Of a stretch of DNA of 64,000 nucleotides, positions 57,960-64,000 are shown one piece after another. Each line of letters begins with the position of its first letter. Within the stretch, counting starts at the first letter, position 1. Both the position numbers and the translations under genes were made by a program. Origin of the DNA: Cyclospora cayetanensis (lineage: Eukaryota; Apicomplexa; Conoidasida; Eucoccidiorida; Eimeriidae); assembly GCF_002999335.1 (NCBI RefSeq), contig NW_020312170.1, positions 124,001 to 188,000 of the forward strand. The letters run 5' to 3'. The notes beneath the pieces were generated by a model. It saw nothing but the letters and a program-made list of their open reading frames with translations. It made no database searches and was not told the DNA's origin.

Positions 57960-60900
57960 CGTGGGGAGGCTGGCAGATACAAATTGGCGAGTAGGCAGGA
58001 AGGGCCTGCACAGGAGCACGCAGAAGACACTTCAGCTAGCGAAGTAGCCACCAAGTAGCTGGATCACAAGGAATGGCATACAGAAGAAATGCGACAAAGA
58101 GACAACACCTGCCTCCGCAAGAGCAGACACAGTGGTAAAGAGAAGAATAGACCCAAGTACAAACGCATGAATTGTCGTATACTGCATCGCGAACGCCCCT
58201 AAGAGCATTTATGCAACTCAAATGTACACGTGAAACTATAACAGCCGCGCCATGTGAGGCTTTGGGACTGTCTCTCTCTGCCTCGCGTGCTGCATTGTGT
58301 GGTGCCACACACAAACATAGGCACGGAGATGGCTGCAGCAGCGCCGACAACATGCGCTTTGCAGCGGCGGTAGACATGGCAAGGGTTGCACCCCAAGAAA
58401 CAACACCGGCTGCAGGATCAGGGAACGGAAGGAAGTGCGTCTACAGAGATACACAGAGCCCCCGTCGCACTGTGCTGCCTGGTGTTGTGACGATAGCAGC
58501 AGCGAGTTTGCACGGCACCAGGATCCTGGAGTGTCGCCTCGCGTGCCGCTTCTGCAGGTGCTTTGACCGCGGCTGCTTACGAAAGTTCGCATACCTTGGA
58601 TGGAGGTCGCTGGCGCTTAGAAGCAGCCACTTGCAAGCACACTCGAATTTGTGCTGGTGGTAATGCAGCAGCACCACATCGGTAGCCCTCGCAGAAGAGC
58701 GGCAGCAACGGCTGCGGTTGCGGCAGTGGCAGCAGCACTATATTGCAACAGCAACAGCAGCGGTCCTGGACGTCAATGTAGGTGCTGAAGTGGATTGCAA
58801 AGTCGAACAAACGGACCAAGAAGGCCAAAAATCTATTTAATAAGCAGGAAACTTCCTCTAAGGGGCCGCCGGCCCAACACTGGTGTCTGCTGCTCTATGC
58901 ATGCGTGCGCGCGGTACCAATTACACCGCAGGAGCACCTACGCGCAGAGCTCATGATCATTTCCTATTTCTTGCAATCTGGCTAACGTACTCATGATTTA
59001 TGGAGGCATATAGATTGCTGTGTCGTATATATCAGAGCAGCGCCGACAAATCAAAAGTAGGTGTCCATACACCACAGGTTTCGGTTCTTATCGCCACCAC
59101 ATCTGCGACCGTTAACCCTAATGCACTCGCACACTGCGTCACAATTGCTCGCTACCTTGAGAATTCAATTTAATAGAACCTTCCGGTTAGTTGCAGGAAC
59201 GTGCTATCCGTGCTTATTGTTGGCTCCGCCTTGTACCGCCTTCTTCCCTCACGTCGAATTGTCCTACTGCCCACCTCCGGCTTCTCCTACTGACTGGGGA
59301 GAAGAAAGGGATGCACCAATGCAAGCAGGGGATCAGCCATATGCGCCGAGGTGTGCACCTCCCGTGGCTCCGCTCAAGAAGGCTTCTGATTTTCCATTTA
59401 TTCAGGGGACACCCTAGTCTCATGTAGGTGCCACCGTATTTCTCGTATACTGCGAGACCGATAGAGTAACGGTCTGGCGTTTTAAGCCAGCATCATTAGG
59501 CTGCTGCTGTAGGACTGGTTTGTTCTGAGTTAGACGATGCACAAGCAAACGTTTGGGCATAAATGCCTATTGCATATAACCATGAGGGGCGTGTCCTGGT
59601 CCGACATGCACTGACTTCTCCTATGTTTACTTTTAAGCTGGGTCGCTTGCGGCATTTTTCTAACACGCTATGAATTGCTCTAAGGGCACCCTTAGCGGCT
59701 CGCTGACTTCTTCTGTGTCCCATAAGCCAACGAAGGTGACGCTGGGGGCGAGCGCCGGATTGATGCCGCGCTCTAATCAGAGTCGCCCTTTAGTGGCTCT
59801 TTATTAGCTCCAAACTTAAAATAAAGCTCCACAAGAGGCTATTCAATTTTTTTTTAAAAGAGTGCCTTCCCTCCCTCCCCCCTGTCCCCCGAGGCCCGGA
59901 CATAAGACGAGCGAGAGTCAATGCTGAGGTACAAGGGTGCTGCTGCACCCTATACTCCTGAGCATTTGTTCGCACTCAGATTCTTATAGCAGCCTATAAC
60001 ACGGAGGCGCACAGCATTGCTTCTTGCATCGAACTAGATAACTCTTCTGTGCGACGCACATGATGTAGGAACAGCCAATTCAAATAGACAATTAGGAGGA
60101 AGTTAGACTGTTTCAGGGATGAGCTGTATAGTACAAAGTAGCTTGAGTAAAGCCACCCCGGGTAGCGAGGTAGACAGAGCAACAATGGCTAACAGGCAAT
60201 AGGCGCACTGGAGTGCACAATGGAGTCGACTGGGGGCCTGAAGCTGCATGCTTTGCACGGCAAACCCTACAGGACTTGAGACGCAAGGAGGAACCGATAT
60301 TTGCTGCCGCCAGAATAGCTGTCTGCGGCTTCAATATTTGTGTGCCAAAGTACATGATGAGGAGTCAACCGAACTAGAGAATGCGCGTAAACATGTCAGG
60401 GATGGGCAGAGATAGAGGAGGCGAGTCCAAAAGGCCAACAGTGTCTTCTCCTAATGGGCACGCGTAGGGGGCCTCCAAGCTATAACGACTGCGAAACCGT
60501 GCTGGAGAGTGCCTCGAGCGCACAAAGGCTTAGCACTCAGCTGAACACCACCCCAACATAAGGGAACAGACCGAATCCAAGTCCACAGACCTATCTGCTC
60601 AACAAATGTTAATGGGGTGAGGAGTGGACGCCTACAGCTCGACCAACGAGCTCTGGGTGTATTTACAGTTTGTGAGGGGAACTGAGTCTCCAAGCTTCAG
60701 ATCCAGAGGTGTCGAGGTCGGCTGCATCCACCGCTTCCGTACCGAGGTAGCAGCTTGAAGGGAGTTTCTGCAGTGAACGCTGGGGGCTCAATCCGTGGCA
60801 AACGAAGCGAAAACGCCACCACCAGGGAAAGCAACATACAAGGAGTCAAGCATTCGCAAGGCAACGAGGGTGCCTCCTTCGAATGTGCGTAGAAAACACG

Positions 60901-61102
60901 GATGGGAATGCAGTCTGTCAGACACATGCCCGTGCTTGCTCGCGCTGCACTGCTCAAGCTTTGCCTCGGTTTCAGCTGAATAGATCATCAGCGCCTGTTC
61001 GTCTTTTCCCTATTGCAGCAGTAGTGCGTTTCAGATGAGCGTCTTGACTTTGGTATACAGTAGCGCCAGCTCCTTTGCCGTAACGCATCGATCCGATTTC
61101 CC
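57960..61102. other. 3 kb region without a supportable gene
   Basis: It begins with the RAD23 promoter side. Frames up to 163 codons occur (58172-58663 plus), but no motif, no consistent splice chain and no conserved reading is visible. 59800-59900 has a poly-T run and a C-rich run. The right end is the 3' flank of the apple-domain gene. Confidence 0.4.
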
Positions 61103-62635
61103 TCAGCAAACAGCTGGACCCGAGATGCTGCCGGGGGAGGTTCTTGGTTGGCTGGCTTTACTATATAGTCTGCACGTACTCCCCTCTAAGAGTGAGAAGC
61201 TGTAACATCTGGGTTGTGCGTGGCATGCGTTGCTGCACTCCACAGCATCTGTGACTTGCTCTATGTCCTCCAGGTGCCTCGACAGGCCAAGGTCTTGTTC
61301 ATTCATCTCGCAAGCACGCGGAGAGCCGCACTGCGGGAGGCCAGAAACAAATTTCGAGCCTTTTCCAACCTTCTGTAGGGCAGCTTCACGCATCAGGGAG
61401 CAAAGGTTTTTCTCGTGATTATACCCCCAAACAGCGCAGTCCTTATTCGCTCTGCATTTGTTTCTGCACACCTCGGTACCAGCCATCACAATGTCTGAAA
61501 TGGTTCCTCCGCTGTAATACATGCCTTGGACGGTGCACCAGTCACGAGTTTCACATTTCGGAGGGCCTGCCACCCATCCAGTAGCAGCCTCTAGAGCTAC
61601 ATCCTTGGAGGTGGAGCCGCCGAGGTGGAAGCATTCCCCTGTTTCTTCCCTGTAGGAAAAGAATTCACAGTCAACAGCGTCTAGGCAGAGCCGCTGACAG
61701 TGCAGGGGACTCATAGCATAGGTTCCTTCACTCGCCGCTTTGGTTGGAATTCGCACATCTGGAACGTAGCAAGGAGACTGGAAGGGCCACGTAGGACCCG
61801 CCATCGTTCCTTCTTTTTTCTTAAACAGCCCCTTCGCCGAGCTATCGAAGAGGCTACACACCTTAGATTCAGAATCCCATGAGAAGTACCGAGCCGTAGG
61901 CATGATCTGACCGTTGCTACGGCACAGCTCCCAGCTCTCTGTCTCATCAGCGCTGTTAAGGTCTTCAGCCCCCACAATGGCTAGATCCACTGTGACCGAG
62001 CTGTCCCTCAGACCACACCGTTTGGCAGCCGAAACAGCTCCTGGCTTGTACAGTGTCTCACCCGCTTTCTCCCCTCGGAGCCAACACACATCCGTGGTAT
62101 AATCAAAGGATGCATAAACGCAGGGCTCGCTCTCCACGCAGAGGTCCAAGCACTCCTGCAATGTTGAGACAGAACCATCCGCTATGACGCGTACTAGGAG
62201 GCCCTGAACGAGGCCCTCCTCCTTGCATGAGTCCGTGCAGCTTCCAAGTCCAGTAATTCCGTTGTTTGGCACGGAACTTTCGAATGCGCTTTTTTGCATA
62301 AGCGAACAGGCACTGGAGGCCTCTGCGGTAGAATCAAACGAAAACTTATCACATTTCAGGTCTGCATAACACAACTCTTTACACTCTACAACGGTGGAAG
62401 CCGCCGTTTCCTGCCGAGAAACCATATGCACGACCGCAGAATAGAAGCACAGCGGAAATTCCATCTGCAGCACGTGCAAGTGCAGGGCTGCCTCATCAGC
62501 AGAGAGCCAGCCTTCGGTGTCCGCAAGCCCGAGTTCAACTATGGGAGAAGACAGCAAGACAACCGCTGAGGCCAAAAAGGCCGTACAGGCAGCGGATGCC
62601 CGCACTGAAGGAGCAAAGACAGGGGCAAGCCTCAT
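61103..62635 (-). CDS. Secreted protein with six PAN/apple domains, micronemal type
   Basis: A single-exon minus-strand gene, 510 residues from the ATG at 62635. That Met is chosen because it starts a typical signal peptide (hydrophobic core AACTAFLASAVVLLSS). Six Cys-rich repeats of 70-80 residues follow, each with the PAN/apple pattern C-x-x-x-C about 25 residues in, an F/Y-S/F strand, then C-x-L and a closing Cys. Examples are CKELCYADLKCDKFSFDS, CLDLCVESEPCVYASFDY, CQRLCLDAVDCEFFSYRE, CRNKCRANKDCAVWGYN and CSNACHAQPRCYSFSLLEG. The third repeat is degenerate, with fewer Cys. There is no transmembrane segment or anchor. Apple-domain proteins such as Eimeria MIC5 and Toxoplasma MIC4 are stored in micronemes and bind host glycans or partner adhesins. 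That role here is inferred from architecture. The frame is open upstream to 62800 without a better start. Confidence 0.88.
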   Translation of the reverse strand: MRLAPVFAPSVRASAACTAFLASAVVLLSSPIVELGLADTEGWLSADEAALHLHVLQMEFPLCFYSAVVHMVSRQETAASTVVECKELCYADLKCDKFSFDSTAEASSACSLMQKSAFESSVPNNGITGLGSCTDSCKEEGLVQGLLVRVIADGSVSTLQECLDLCVESEPCVYASFDYTTDVCWLRGEKAGETLYKPGAVSAAKRCGLRDSSVTVDLAIVGAEDLNSADETESWELCRSNGQIMPTARYFSWDSESKVCSLFDSSAKGLFKKKEGTMAGPTWPFQSPCYVPDVRIPTKAASEGTYAMSPLHCQRLCLDAVDCEFFSYREETGECFHLGGSTSKDVALEAATGWVAGPPKCETRDWCTVQGMYYSGGTISDIVMAGTEVCRNKCRANKDCAVWGYNHEKNLCSLMREAALQKVGKGSKFVSGLPQCGSPRACEMNEQDLGLSRHLEDIEQVTDAVECSNACHAQPRCYSFSLLEGSTCRLYSKASQPRTSPGSISGPAVC

Positions 62636-63813
62636 TGCGTCTCTGAGCAGGAAGAGGCAAGAAGATGGGGGAATGGAGTCGAAGAAAGAATTAAAGGCAC
62701 GAAAGTGTGCAAAAAACGAGCAGGAATAAGAACCAGCCTCTATGGAGGCCCTGTTTGTTGCTGCACAGGCAGTTGAGCTGGTTTTGCGCGGCTGCTTCAC
62801 ACAGCCGTGAAGGACAGCCGGGAACCGTGTTCAGTGATGAGCTAAACGATGAAGGAAGACGCAGAAAGAGCAACTGAACAAACACAGAAAGAGAATAATA
62901 CAGCTGTAAGCCATCCACCGCACATCGAGCCACATTGCACTCCAGCTAGCCAGTGAGTGACCCAGGCCCGTCCCGGTAAAGGCCACAGAGAGCAGGGACA
63001 CCTCTCGGCCCGTTACCCACCCAGTCTGCTTGGCTGCATTCTTTCCTGCAGTTTGATTTATTGTAAAGCCGGCATTCTATCATTTAGAGCGTATTTTTCA
63101 ACTAGTGAAGCAGAGATGTGGGGTCACTTGCAGTACCGAAAAGCATGGAGCTGGTTCCGGGGTGTACATGCGACCGCTCTCAGTCATGCGGCAAATAAGC
63201 CCACCAGCTCTCATCGCTTGGACCGATGCTCAGAATTCTAAGGAAAAGTGAATCAGCAAGCAATTTTCACTGCATCAACCGCCCTCGCTCCTTCCCTCAC
63301 ACTTGAAAGTGACCCCTCCTCGGTCCAGGACATCCGGTCGGTCCCACGTTCTGAAGCGTTATTTTCTGCCTTGGTGTATGTTGTCTCTCATGATGCGTGC
63401 TTATTAAGGTGATTCAGAAACATATTCGCAGATCAGTGGATCCTTAGGACGCTGTGTGTGTGTATATGTGCGCCCCACGCCGAGCCCTGAGGATGCGCGC
63501 GGCTCTGTCCCGACAGGTTCAAGATGCTTCTACGTGTGCAAGAAGGGGGTTTTGCCTGAATTCGACACTGACTCGACACTTTGCAACCGCCCAGTGACTG
63601 CAAAAATTGATATTGCACCATGAAGCAAAGGCGCGGCCAAGTGTGCCGCGGGAACTGGGGAAGGCAAAGAGGAGCCGAGATGCCCCCAGAGAGGCATGAG
63701 CCTGTATAGGTTTTGAAAAGGTGGAAGCAAATAGAAAGCTAAGAATTAAGGGCAGAACGAAGGATGCGAGTACCCAGTGGCACTGCAATGTGTGGGCCTG
63801 CATCTCGCCTCAC
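62636..63813. other. Promoter side of the apple-domain gene, no further gene seen
   Basis: No supported coding exon. It should contain the promoter of the minus-strand apple-domain gene, and may contain later exons of the candidate gene that starts at 63945. Confidence 0.35.
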
Positions 63814-63945
63814 CGCTTGCTTTCCCTTTGCGGCGGTTACCAAATATTCGGAAAACTTGACGGCGAACTGCTCCTGAGAGGAGACAGTCGGCCAGCCCTT
63901 CTGCGTATACACCTGAAGCAAAGTTCCTGTGACGATGCGGTGCAT
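63814..63945 (-). CDS. Candidate first exon of an unrecognised gene
   Basis: A minus-strand frame of 44 codons from an ATG at 63945 to a good gtgagg donor, in phase 0. The peptide is amphipathic and basic (RIVTGTLLQVYTQKGWPTV, then FAVKFSEYLVTAAKGKQ), which could suit a small mitochondrial or cytosolic protein. No downstream exon could be joined with confidence, and no family is recognised. Confidence 0.35.
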
Positions 63946-64000
63946 CCTGCTAAAGCACTATCTTTTACTTGGCCATACGGCGAGTTACAGCAAGGAGCAT

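Overview
The window looks like nuclear DNA of a coccidian apicomplexan, most likely Eimeria or a close relative. Supporting signs, all read from the sequence, are intron-rich genes with short GT-AG introns, CAG/CTG trinucleotide tracts read as poly-Gln, poly-Ala or poly-Ser inside exons, a SufE with an apicoplast-type bipartite leader, a long RAP-domain protein, a six-apple-domain secreted protein of the micronemal kind, and a nuclear piece of mitochondrial cytochrome b that matches the apicomplexan form of the protein. The species assignment is an inference.

Layout, left to right. 1-8.5 kb is CAG-poor. It holds a four-exon Eri1-like exonuclease-fold gene (minus, 1070-2513) whose catalytic acidic residues look mostly lost, and part of an unrecognised spliced gene (minus, 7463-8001). 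8.5-28.9 kb is CAG-rich and gene-dense: a RAP-domain gene (plus) with a mitochondrial cytochrome b insert in its first intron, a small ORF and alpha-SNAP (minus), a Tctex-type dynein light chain (plus), a large multi-pass membrane protein (plus), and a nine-exon CDK11/PITSLRE-type kinase (minus). 29-36.3 kb is again CAG-poor with only candidate exons. 36.4-45 kb holds SufE (plus), candidate exons of a small gene (minus), a 772-residue Gln/Ala-rich membrane-anchored protein (minus) and an ITPase/HAM1 pyrophosphatase (plus). 45.4-49.8 kb holds a truncated tRNA-Pro copy, an intact tRNA-Pro(UGG) and a TTC4/Cns1-like Hsp90 co-chaperone (minus). 50-55 kb holds an Ala/Gly-rich protein (minus) and candidate exons. 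55-58 kb holds an eight-exon RAD23 (minus). 58-61 kb has no gene I can support. 61.1-62.6 kb holds the six-apple-domain protein (minus), and a candidate first exon lies at the right end.

The genes are ordinary neighbours on a eukaryotic chromosome, not an operon. They cover membrane traffic (alpha-SNAP, dynein light chain), protein quality control and repair (TTC4, RAD23), RNA and organelle biology (RAP protein, Eri1-like fold, CDK11), apicoplast Fe-S assembly (SufE), nucleotide-pool cleaning (ITPase) and host-cell contact (apple domains). For RAP, alpha-SNAP, CDK11, SufE, ITPase, TTC4, RAD23 and the Eri1-like gene, I built exon models by hand in which every intron has GT...AG ends and all phases close. 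That is the main evidence that these models are right. Starts of first exons are the least certain part throughout.
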